Positions 1 through 6,235 of a DNA stretch of 6,235 nt are shown here, one piece after another. The translations under genes were made by a program, and so were the position numbers. How positions within the stretch are numbered: position 1 is the first letter of the stretch; each line of letters starts with the position of its first letter. The stretch covers positions 1 to 6,235 of the forward strand of contig JACQHA010000369.1 in the NCBI GenBank assembly GCA_016199255.1, in the 5' to 3' direction. A model generated the notes under the pieces. It searched no databases, had not been told where the DNA came from, and saw only the letters and a program-made list of their open reading frames with translations. The stretch comes from Deinococcus sp. GTDB lineage: Bacteria > Deinococcota > Deinococci > JACQHA01.

Positions 1-1473
1 CTGCGACAGTTCTGCCACGCTGCCGATGCACTCTTGATAGCCGCACGACTGGCAGCGCCAGATGGGCAATGGGGTGCCCCAGAAGCGCTCCCGGGACAAG
101 GCCCAGTCCACGTTGTTGTTGAGCCAGTCGCCGAACCGGCCGTTCTTGATGTGCTCCGGCACCCAGTTGATGGTCTGGTTCAGGGCAATCAGCCGCTCTT
201 TCACTGCCGTGGTGCGGATGTACCATGAGGTCTTGGCGTAGTAGAGCAGCGGCGCCTCGCAGCGCCAGCAGAACGGGTAGTTGTGCTTCACCCGTTCGCT
301 GCGCAACAGCAGGCCGCGCTGCTCCAGGTCGGCGGTGATCAAGGGGTCAGCGTCTTTGAAGAACTTGCCTCCAAATTTCGGGAAGTGGGGCAGGGCGGTG
401 CCTGACAAGTCCACTGAGAAGAAAGTGGGCAGCCCGGTGCGGCGGCCAATCTCCAGATCGCCATAGGCCGGGGCGATGTGCACCATGCCAGTGCCGTCCA
501 CCAGCGACACTATGGTGTCAGTGATGGTGCGGTAGCCGGCGTCGGCGCTGACCTGGTCGCTGCGCCCTTGCACCCCTTGATACAAGGGCTCATAGCGCAA
601 GCCCTCTAGCTCCTCGCCCTTGAAGCGGCCGATCACCTTATACCGGCCCCTACCCAGCACTGCCTGAGCTCTGGCCTGGGCCAGGATCAGTTTCTGTCCC
701 TGGTACTGCACCAGTAAGTACTGGGCGCTGGGCGCCAGCGCCAGGGCGGCGTTGGCAGGCAGCGTCCAAGGGGTGGTGGTCCAGGCCAAAAAGAACACCT
801 CACCCAGGTCGTGCCAGCCGGGGAGGGAACCTTTCAGGCGGAACTTGACCCACACCGAAGGGTCGTCCACATCGTCTCGGAAGCCCTGGGCCACCTCATG
901 GTCCGCCAGGCTGGTGTTGCAGCGGGGGCAGTGCATGGTGACCTTGTAGTCCTCGAACAAGAGGCCCCGGTCCCAGAGCTGGCGCAAGATCCACCAGCCG
1001 GTCTCGATGTAGCTGTTGTGGAAGGTGATGTAAGGAGCGTCCACATCCACCCAGAACGCCATGCGCTCGGTGAGCCGCTCCCACTCCCGCACGTAGCGGA
1101 ACACCGATTCACGGCAGCGGACGTTGAAGCGCTCCAGGCCGTACTTCTCGATGTCAGCCTTGCCGGTCGAGCCAATCTCTTTCTCCACCTCGATCTCCAC
1201 TGGCAGGCCGTGGGTGTCCCAGCCGCCTTTGCGCCCCACGTGGTAGCCGCGCATGGTCTTATAGCGCGGGTAGAGGTCCTTAAAGGCCCGCGCCAGCATG
1301 TGGTGAATGCCCGGCTTGCCGTTGGCAGTCGGGGGGCCTTCGTAGAACAGAAAGCGCGGGCCGCCTGCAGTCTGTTCCAGGCTGCGCTGGAAAATGCGCT
1401 CTTTCTTCCAAAACTCTAAGATGGCGCGCTCCAGGGCAGGCAGGTCAACCTGGGAAGGGACTTCCTTGAACAC
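1..1473 (-). CDS. ileS: Isoleucyl-tRNA synthetase, N-terminal 491 residues (partial, runs off left edge)
   Basis: Charges tRNA-Ile with isoleucine in the cytoplasm. The frame is open from a GTG at 1473 to base 1. This start has an AGGAGGT Shine-Dalgarno 7 nt upstream and gives the usual opening (VFKEVPSQVDLPALE). The catalytic signature falls in GPPTANGKPGIHHMLAR (residues 46-62), so the normal HIGH reads GIHH (55-58). The CP1 editing domain shows the Thr-rich stretch WTTTPWTLPAN (231-241) and GTGMVHIAPAYGD, with D339 as the likely editing aspartate. The block NVDWALSRERFWGTPLPIW is near the left edge. The KMSKS loop and anticodon-binding domain lie outside. The sequence resembles the eukaryote-like IleS2 branch (normally a little over 1,000 residues). 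Expression is governed by the T-box just upstream. Identity is certain; the IleS2 assignment is from motifs and recall. Confidence 0.97.
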   Translation of the reverse strand, partial: MFKEVPSQVDLPALERAILEFWKKERIFQRSLEQTAGGPRFLFYEGPPTANGKPGIHHMLARAFKDLYPRYKTMRGYHVGRKGGWDTHGLPVEIEVEKEIGSTGKADIEKYGLERFNVRCRESVFRYVREWERLTERMAFWVDVDAPYITFHNSYIETGWWILRQLWDRGLLFEDYKVTMHCPRCNTSLADHEVAQGFRDDVDDPSVWVKFRLKGSLPGWHDLGEVFFLAWTTTPWTLPANAALALAPSAQYLLVQYQGQKLILAQARAQAVLGRGRYKVIGRFKGEELEGLRYEPLYQGVQGRSDQVSADAGYRTITDTIVSLVDGTGMVHIAPAYGDLEIGRRTGLPTFFSVDLSGTALPHFPKFGGKFFKDADPLITADLEQRGLLLRSERVKHNYPFCWRCEAPLLYYAKTSWYIRTTAVKERLIALNQTINWVPEHIKNGRFGDWLNNNVDWALSRERFWGTPLPIWRCQSCGYQECIGSVAELSQ

Positions 1474-1480
1474 CGCCGAC

Positions 1481-1487
1481 ACCTCCT
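1481..1487 (-). promoter_or_regulatory. Shine-Dalgarno of ileS
   Basis: AGGAGGT on the minus strand, 7 nt before the GTG at 1473. It is a near-perfect anti-16S match and decides the non-ATG start. It lies just 3' of the T-box terminator hairpin and is not part of its stem, so the leader is expected to act on transcription rather than by hiding this site. Confidence 0.9.
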
Positions 1488-1521
1488 AAGACACACCCCA
1501 GCACCCTGTGTGGTGCTGGGG
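1488..1521 (-). terminator. T-box intrinsic terminator hairpin competing with the antiterminator
   Basis: Perfect 10-bp inverted repeat CCCCAGCACC (1521-1512) and GGTGCTGGGG (1505-1496) with a 6-nt loop, followed by TGTGTCTT (1495-1488). The 5' arm contains the CCCAGC (1520-1515) that forms the antiterminator 3' arm, so the two structures exclude each other as in classic T-boxes. The U-tract is weak and interrupted, so termination strength is uncertain. Confidence 0.85.
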
Positions 1522-1834
1522 CGGAAGGTTCCGCGGTACCACCCAGCTTCGCCAGCGCTTTGCAACCGCCAGCCTCTTCGGGTACAAGGCGCTGGGGCGA
1601 GCCCGATACCCTAGCTCTATTACGGGAGCAACCCGGCCGAGCCTACTAGGCAGAGGTCAGCCCGTCCCGGGCCCCGGCACGAGCTTGCGAGTCCCGTGAG
1701 CCGGTCACCTCGGGGCTTTTCGGTCGGCGGCTCGGGGGTGATGTTCGCGTGCCGCGTCCACCGGGCTTCCACCATCTCCGGCTCGCTAGCGGACGGGGGG
1801 CACGCTACTCGTCCCCGTCATCGCCATTGGAGGA

Positions 1835-1864
1835 ATTATAGCATGCAGCTGGCTATAGCTCCAC
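1835..1864 (-). promoter_or_regulatory. Promoter of the T-box/ileS transcript
   Basis: A consensus TATAAT -10 box lies at 1840-1835, 12 bp after the peptidase stop codon. Transcription would begin near A1828, just before stem I of the T-box. The -35 region at 17-bp spacing falls in the last codons of the peptidase gene (around 1863-1858, TGGAGC) and matches TTGACA poorly. The -10 call is strong and the -35 call is weak. Confidence 0.7.
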
Positions 1865-3055
1865 GGTGTTGCCCTCGCCAGCTAGCTCCCTGAGCACTGC
1901 CGCTACCAGTTCCGCGGCCAGGGACAGGGTGCCAGGCTCAATCACGGTGTCCAGCGCCGTGTGATTGTTGGGGTCGCTCTGCCGGTTCAGTACCAGCACG
2001 GGGATGCCGGCGTTCTGGAAGGGCACATGGTCCGAAGCGGCGCGCAGCTCGGTGAGGTATTGCATGCCCTCATGGTTACCGAAAACCTCCCTAGTCAGGT
2101 TCACCAGGCTAGGAGTGCCACCGACAAATAGCGTGTTGCCCACGGCGATCTGATCAATATCAATCATGGCAGTGATATCGCCCGGCTCGCCACCGGGCAG
2201 CGCCGAGACAAACGCCTGGGAGCCCAAAAGGCCTTCTTCCTCGGCACCAAAGGCTACGAAGATAGTTTGCTCGGCTACTGGGGTGCCGGCAAAAGCCTGG
2301 GCCAGAGCCAGTACCACTGCCGTGCCTGAGGCGTTATCGTTGGCGCCGGGACCCTGGGCTACTGAGTCGTAGTGCCCGCCCACTACCAGGTGCGCTGTCC
2401 CAGTGGGCCAGCGGGCAATCACGTTCTGGCTGGTGCGCTCTTCTAAAGTGGTGTTGATGGATAGCGTTGCCTGGAGCACCTCCCCGGCCTGCAGGCGGTC
2501 GAGCAGGTCCTCGCCTTCGCTGCGGCTGAGGGCAAGGCCAGGCAGCGGTCCTGGCTGGCCGTAGGTGCCGTCAAAACCGCCTGGGCGGTTATTGAATACC
2601 ATAATGGCCACGGCGCCGGCCCGGGCAGCGTTCTGGGCTTTCTCCAGGAAAGGGATCTCGCCGCGGCGCAAGAGCACAATCCGCCCCTGGACCTCGCGCC
2701 CGCGCAGGTCCTGGATCCGGCCCAGGTTGGCAAACACCAGGGGGGCGCTGAGCTCTGCCGGCGGCGAGAAGCCCAGGGTGCTGGCATTGACCTCAGGGCC
2801 CTGGCCCACCTGGTAGGCTGAGCCCAGGTCTTGGAAGTAGGTAAAAGGGAAAGGCTGGAGCTCGGTCTGGTAGCCGAACTCTCTGAAGCGCTGCTCTAGG
2901 TAATCGGCCGCTGCCCGCTCGCCAGCGGTGCCGGCGGCGCGGATGCCAATGCCCTCAGCCAGGTCTAGTACAAAGCCCCGGATGTCGCCATCGGCCAGCT
3001 GCGCGGTGGCGACACTTATCAGAAGGGAGAGGAAAAGCAATGCAGTACGACGCAT
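1853..3055 (-). CDS. Exported M28 family metallopeptidase with PA domain (aminopeptidase-like)
   Basis: Predicted zinc exopeptidase of 400 residues acting outside the cytoplasmic membrane. A signal peptide covers residues 1-18 (MRRTALLFLSLLISVATA, AxA cleavage before Q19). There is no lipobox Cys. A protease-associated (PA) domain lies at about 103-195. The M28 catalytic domain at about 208-390 has a full set of expected metal and catalytic residues: H228 in GGHYDS, bridging D240 in GAND, general base E272 and ligand E273 in AEEEGLLGS, D301 in IDIDQ, and H365 in NNHTALDT. SDHVPFQNAGIPV (341-353) is also typical of the family. The ATG at 3055 has no Shine-Dalgarno, but a -10 box sits 5 nt upstream, suggesting leaderless translation. 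The gene follows the anti-sigma gene and precedes the ileS T-box. Substrate cannot be told; aminopeptidase is the default for M28 with a PA domain. Confidence 0.93.
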   Translation of the reverse strand: MRRTALLFLSLLISVATAQLADGDIRGFVLDLAEGIGIRAAGTAGERAAADYLEQRFREFGYQTELQPFPFTYFQDLGSAYQVGQGPEVNASTLGFSPPAELSAPLVFANLGRIQDLRGREVQGRIVLLRRGEIPFLEKAQNAARAGAVAIMVFNNRPGGFDGTYGQPGPLPGLALSRSEGEDLLDRLQAGEVLQATLSINTTLEERTSQNVIARWPTGTAHLVVGGHYDSVAQGPGANDNASGTAVVLALAQAFAGTPVAEQTIFVAFGAEEEGLLGSQAFVSALPGGEPGDITAMIDIDQIAVGNTLFVGGTPSLVNLTREVFGNHEGMQYLTELRAASDHVPFQNAGIPVLVLNRQSDPNNHTALDTVIEPGTLSLAAELVAAVLRELAGEGNTVEL

Positions 3056-3089
3056 GGTTCAGTATACGGGCTGTCTGGTGGGGCGCTGT
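3056..3089 (-). promoter_or_regulatory. Promoter of the M28 peptidase gene, apparently leaderless
   Basis: TATACT at 3066-3061 is followed by 5 nt (GAACC) and then the ATG at 3055, so the expected transcription start is at or next to the start codon. There is no Shine-Dalgarno. The -35 position at 17-bp spacing (3089-3084, ACAGCG) is a poor match and lies inside one arm of the inverted repeat at 3082-3115. This arrangement is common in Deinococcota and Actinomycetota. Confidence 0.6.
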
Positions 3090-3115
3090 TGAGGTTGAGG
3101 GGCAGTAACAGCGCC
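3082..3115. repeat. Perfect 9-bp inverted repeat between the anti-sigma and peptidase genes
   Basis: GGCGCTGTT (3082-3090) and AACAGCGCC (3107-3115) are exact reverse complements separated by 16 nt. On the minus strand it begins 7 nt after the anti-sigma stop codon, so it may help end or stabilise the upstream transcript. No T-tract follows, so it is not a standard intrinsic terminator. It also overlaps the -35 position of the peptidase promoter, so it could instead be an operator. Confidence 0.7.
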
Positions 3116-3122
3116 TGGGCTG

Positions 3123-4097
3123 CTACCTGGCAGGCTGGAGCGTCAGGGGGCTGCCAGGCTGGATGGGCGGCAGCTCGAAGGACACCACCTCGCCATTGGA
3201 CAATACCAGCACTAATAGCGGCGGGCTATCTGCTTGGCGTACCAGGTTGGCCTGCACTACCTCCACTACTTCCAGTGCCTGGGCAGTGGAACCGGCACCG
3301 CTCGGGCTGGTAAGGGGCTGCTCGCTGGCAGGAGCAGATGTCCGTCCAGTTAGGCCTAGGCTGGATCTGGCTGACCGGCGGGACGTTCCCCTAGAGCTAG
3401 GAGCCACGGCTGAGGTGCGGTCAGCTTCGTCCCTGGCTCGCTGTCCCAGGGTGGTGTCATCACTGGGCGGCGCCGCCTCAGGTAGGGCAGAAGATGGGTG
3501 GGCAGCCTGGGCGATTTCCTCCTGTGGGGCGTACCCTTCGCTACCTGGTTCTGGCTGCTCGCTAGTAGCGGCTGGTGCCGGGGCCTCTGCAGCCAGAGTG
3601 CCTTGGTCAGGTGCCTTTTCAGTGTCAGCCGGGGTAGACGTTTCTCGCCCCATCACTGCCTGCTCTCCCGCGCCAGTGGGTGAGCTGGGGGTGGCGGGAG
3701 GTTGGGCCAACTGGTCTTGGTCGGCAGCGTTCTGCTCCTGGGTAGCCAGGAGAGAACGCTCCAGGAACCGGTTTTCCCGGTAGAGCTGCACGGTACTCAC
3801 GGCCAGGGCCACGGTGGCAACTGCTGGCACCAGGGTCAGCCAGCGGCGCACCAGGCGGCGCTGGGGCGCAGCTGGCGCCGCAGCCAGCACCCGGCCCGCT
3901 AAGCCAGGACGGGGCTGGAGTTCGGCGAAGAGGGTCTGGAACCCGGTGCGCAAGAGCTGCTCGGCGCCGAGCAGCGCTGTTAGCTCGGCGCGGCACTCAG
4001 CAGACTGCGCCAAGTGCTCCTCCACCTGCTGGGCGGTAGCAGCGTCTAACCTGCCATCCAGGTACTGGGAGAGTGCATAGCCGTGGCGGCAGTTCAC
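3123..4097 (-). CDS. Membrane-anchored anti-sigma factor, zf-HC2-like, with long extracytoplasmic linker
   Basis: Predicted 324-residue partner of the sigma factor encoded immediately upstream. The GTG start at 4097 overlaps the sigma stop (GTGA), with GGAGG 4 nt upstream, implying translational coupling. Residues 3-35 match the anti-sigma zinc-finger layout: C3, then LSQYLDGRLD, then H28. The usual HxxxCxxC reads HLAQSAEC, so the first Cys is Ser32 and only C35 remains. One membrane segment lies at about 87-106 after a basic stretch (RRLVRR), placing the N-terminus in the cytoplasm. Residues 131-272 are a low-complexity Ala/Pro/Ser/Thr/Glu/Gln linker, probably disordered and outside the membrane. 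A short C-terminal domain (273-324) predicted as beta-rich includes PPLLVLVLSNGEVVSFELPP. The role is inferred from layout, topology and gene pairing; the inducing signal is unknown. Confidence 0.85.
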   Translation of the reverse strand: MNCRHGYALSQYLDGRLDAATAQQVEEHLAQSAECRAELTALLGAEQLLRTGFQTLFAELQPRPGLAGRVLAAAPAAPQRRLVRRWLTLVPAVATVALAVSTVQLYRENRFLERSLLATQEQNAADQDQLAQPPATPSSPTGAGEQAVMGRETSTPADTEKAPDQGTLAAEAPAPAATSEQPEPGSEGYAPQEEIAQAAHPSSALPEAAPPSDDTTLGQRARDEADRTSAVAPSSRGTSRRSARSSLGLTGRTSAPASEQPLTSPSGAGSTAQALEVVEVVQANLVRQADSPPLLVLVLSNGEVVSFELPPIQPGSPLTLQPAR

Positions 4098-4717
4098 ACA
4101 TCCTCCAGGAGCCGCTGGATGGCGGGAAAGGCGGCAGCCCGCTTCCGGAGGCGGTGGATCTTCACCCTGATGGCCCCCTCCCGCTGGCCCATAAGCTGGG
4201 CAATCTCCACATGGCTGCGGTCTTCGTACCAGCGCAGCATGGCAATCTGGCGCTCTTCAGGGCGGAGGGTCCTCAAAAAGCCTGCCAGGGCCTGGGCCAT
4301 GGCCCGGGCGCGCTGTACCTGGTCCGGGCGGGGGTTGGCGTCAGGCAGGACTTCGCCCAGGGTGCGGTCTTCACCTTGCGGCTCGTCCAAGGACAGCTGC
4401 CTGGCCTCCCGGGCGCGCTGCCGGCTCAGGTCCAGGCAGCGCCGCTTGGCGATGACGCGCAGCCAGGCCAGAAACTTGCCCTGGGGCCGGTACTGGTGCC
4501 GGTTCAGCGCTTCCAGTACCCTACTGAACACCTCTTGGGTGTCGTCCTCGGCCCAGCTTCGGGCCAGCTGGGAGCGCACCTTGGGGTACCAGTAGAGAAA
4601 ACAGGTGCGCCATACTGCCCCCTGGTGCCGTTCCACCAGGATTTCAAAAGCCGGTTTCACTCCCTGCATATACAGCACCGCCAGCTGGTCGTCGTCTAGG
4701 GCCCGGAACTCGTCCAA
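4094..4717 (-). CDS. ECF-type RNA polymerase sigma factor
   Basis: Two-domain sigma-70 family protein of 207 residues that would direct RNA polymerase to a stress or envelope regulon. Sigma-2 spans about 22-100, with AEDDTQEVFSRVL (56-68, core-binding region 2.2) and KFLAWLRVIAKRRCLDLSRQ (81-100, -10 recognition). Sigma-4 spans about 148-196, with LRPEERQIAMLRWYEDRSHVE and the helix-turn-helix around IAQLMGQREGAIRVKIHRLRKR. There is no sigma-3 domain, as expected for ECF factors. The start is TTG at 4717: the frame upstream is open only to a stop at 4753-4751 and contains no ATG or GTG. GAGG lies 5 nt before the TTG. The gene begins 48 bp after coaD with no clear promoter in the gap, and its stop overlaps the anti-sigma start. 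Confidence 0.93.
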   Translation of the reverse strand: MDEFRALDDDQLAVLYMQGVKPAFEILVERHQGAVWRTCFLYWYPKVRSQLARSWAEDDTQEVFSRVLEALNRHQYRPQGKFLAWLRVIAKRRCLDLSRQRAREARQLSLDEPQGEDRTLGEVLPDANPRPDQVQRARAMAQALAGFLRTLRPEERQIAMLRWYEDRSHVEIAQLMGQREGAIRVKIHRLRKRAAAFPAIQRLLEDV

Positions 4718-4765
4718 ACCAACCTCGGTCCCCTGGCTAGGGTTAACGAATCAGGCCGGAAAGTG

Positions 4766-5756
<991 letters not shown>

Positions 5757-5760
<4 letters not shown>

Positions 5761-6235
5761 GCGGCGGCTCCATTCACCACCCGCTCGGCAATGCTGGAGG
5801 CCTTGCTGGCCATGGTGGCTAAGTCCCCTAGCGTGTCCAGGTGGTAGGGGCTGGTGCGCTGGCTCTCAATATTGTGCCGCAGCCGCTCCAGGTGTCGCAC
5901 CTTGAGCTGCTCCTCCAAGCGCTGGATCCTGGGCAGGTCGTTCACAACCTGCCGGGCCATGCTGCCATTGCCGGTGGCCAGCGCTCCTACCACCTGCCGC
6001 AACAGGCCCAGGACTTCGGTGGCCATGCCCCACAGGTCCTGCCGCCCCTCGGCAGAGAAAGGCACACCAGTGGCCCGGCGCTTGGCGTCCTGGCGCAGCA
6101 CCCGCTTAATGAGATCGCCAATGTCCTCCAGGTTGGTGTTGATGAGTAGCAGGTCAATGGCCTTCTTGGTCAGGTCTTGGTCCTGGTTGCCCTCGGTGAG
6201 ACGGGCCAGGTAGAGGTTGATCTCCCGCACCAGGC
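5757..6235 (-). CDS. PhoU-like C-terminal domain, probably of a Na+/phosphate cotransporter-family protein (5' end outside window)
   Basis: The frame is open to the right edge and encodes about 158 visible residues. A GTG at 6230 could be read as a start, but it has no visible Shine-Dalgarno and sits in the middle of the PhoU-domain pattern (REINLYLARL), so I take this as the tail of a longer gene. The visible part is an all-helical PhoU fold. The first repeat has NLEDIGDLIKRV (33-44, counting from the GTG at 6230), matching the NLERIGDH-type metal-binding motif. The second helix set ends in DLATMASKASSIAERV, where the matching motif has lost most of its acidic and His residues. In this family the PhoU-like tail follows a membrane Na/Pi domain. 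A free-standing PhoU-like protein is the alternative. It is coupled to rsmD by a TTGA overlap. Confidence 0.75.

Larger units (their letters stand above)
1474..1828 (-). promoter_or_regulatory. T-box riboswitch leader, isoleucine type, controlling ileS
   Basis: A leader RNA of about 355 nt that senses uncharged tRNA-Ile. Stem I is recognisable. It has the AGUA motif (1809-1806), then a 7-bp helix GCGUGCC (1805-1799) with GGCACGC (ending at 1747), a GUCC/GGAC helix and a distal region around CCGGAGAUGGUGGAAGCCCGG. Opposite AGUA is GAAC followed by the specifier AUC (1742-1740) and a purine, an isoleucine codon that fits the gene. A possible stem III pairs CCAGCGC (1595-1589) with GCGCUGG (1558-1552). 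The antiterminator spans 1547-1515: GCUGGG pairs with CCCAGC around the T-box core UGGUACCGCGG. Its UGGU bulge (1541-1538) complements the ACCA end of tRNA-Ile. The stretch 1735-1600 is structured (stem II/IIA-B region), but I did not resolve it fully. This leader accounts for the 379-bp gap between the peptidase gene and ileS. Confidence 0.96.

Noticed and set aside
811..1419. 202-codon open frame on the plus strand opposite ileS
   Set aside because: It is antisense to conserved IleS catalytic and editing sequence, and its protein looks like no family I know. GC-rich coding DNA commonly gives such shadow frames.
1508..1893. Short plus-strand frames across the T-box region
   Set aside because: They overlap conserved RNA structure elements (specifier, antiterminator, terminator) read from the minus strand. 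They have no convincing ribosome site or family match.
3163..3783. 206-codon plus-strand frame opposite the anti-sigma linker
   Set aside because: The linker is Ala/Pro/Ser-rich, and its complement gives a Ser/Trp/Ala/Gly-rich frame with no motif. It is explained as a shadow of low-complexity coding sequence.
4073..4699. 208-codon open frame on the plus strand opposite the sigma gene
   Set aside because: It lies almost exactly opposite a well-supported ECF sigma factor. The composition is typical of an antisense shadow.
4718..4765. Promoter or terminator in the coaD-sigma gap
   Set aside because: I see no convincing -10/-35 pair and no hairpin with a T-run in these 48 bases.
6228..6230. GTG as the true start of the PhoU-like gene
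   Set aside because: It falls inside the expected helix pattern (REINLYLARL), with only 5 bases of window upstream, so no ribosome site can be judged. A longer protein reaching beyond the window is more likely.

Overview
The window is about 6.2 kb of GC-rich bacterial chromosome. Every gene I can support lies on the minus strand, so the layout reads from high to low coordinates. Gene content is largely housekeeping plus one sigma/anti-sigma pair. There is no sign of mobile DNA, CRISPR, tRNA or rRNA. Several traits point, with moderate confidence, to the Deinococcota (Thermus/Deinococcus/Truepera side): the CoaD and RsmD sequences resemble what I remember of the Thermus proteins, a promoter abuts an ATG as in leaderless genes, and ileS is controlled by a T-box. 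Chloroflexota or another deep thermophilic or Gram-positive-like lineage remains possible.

Reading 5' to 3' on the minus strand, the window opens inside the C-terminal PhoU-like domain of a probable Na+/phosphate cotransporter-family protein (6235 to 5757). It runs through a TTGA overlap into rsmD (16S rRNA m2G966 methyltransferase), then through an ATGA overlap into coaD (phosphopantetheine adenylyltransferase). After 48 bp comes an ECF-type sigma factor with a TTG start, whose stop overlaps (GTGA) the start of a membrane-anchored zf-HC2-like anti-sigma factor. The overlaps and short gap suggest one transcription unit of five genes.

A 67-bp gap follows, with a perfect 9-bp inverted repeat and a TATACT -10 box 5 nt before the next ATG. 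The next gene encodes a secreted or lipid-free exported M28 family metallopeptidase with a PA domain, and it appears to be transcribed without a leader.

The last 1.85 kb is isoleucyl-tRNA synthetase control and coding sequence. A TATAAT box sits 12 bp after the peptidase stop. It is followed by a complete T-box riboswitch of about 355 nt with AGUA motif, AUC (Ile) specifier, UGGU antiterminator bulge and a competing terminator hairpin, then a strong Shine-Dalgarno and a GTG start for ileS. IleS runs off the left edge after 491 residues. Its class I signature is GIHH rather than HIGH, the swapped form reported for mupirocin hyper-resistant IleS2 enzymes.

I found no wholly new system. The most interesting points are the GIHH IleS under T-box control, the anti-sigma factor with an incomplete zinc motif and a long low-complexity extracytoplasmic linker, and the possible regulatory link between that pair and the adjacent exported peptidase.
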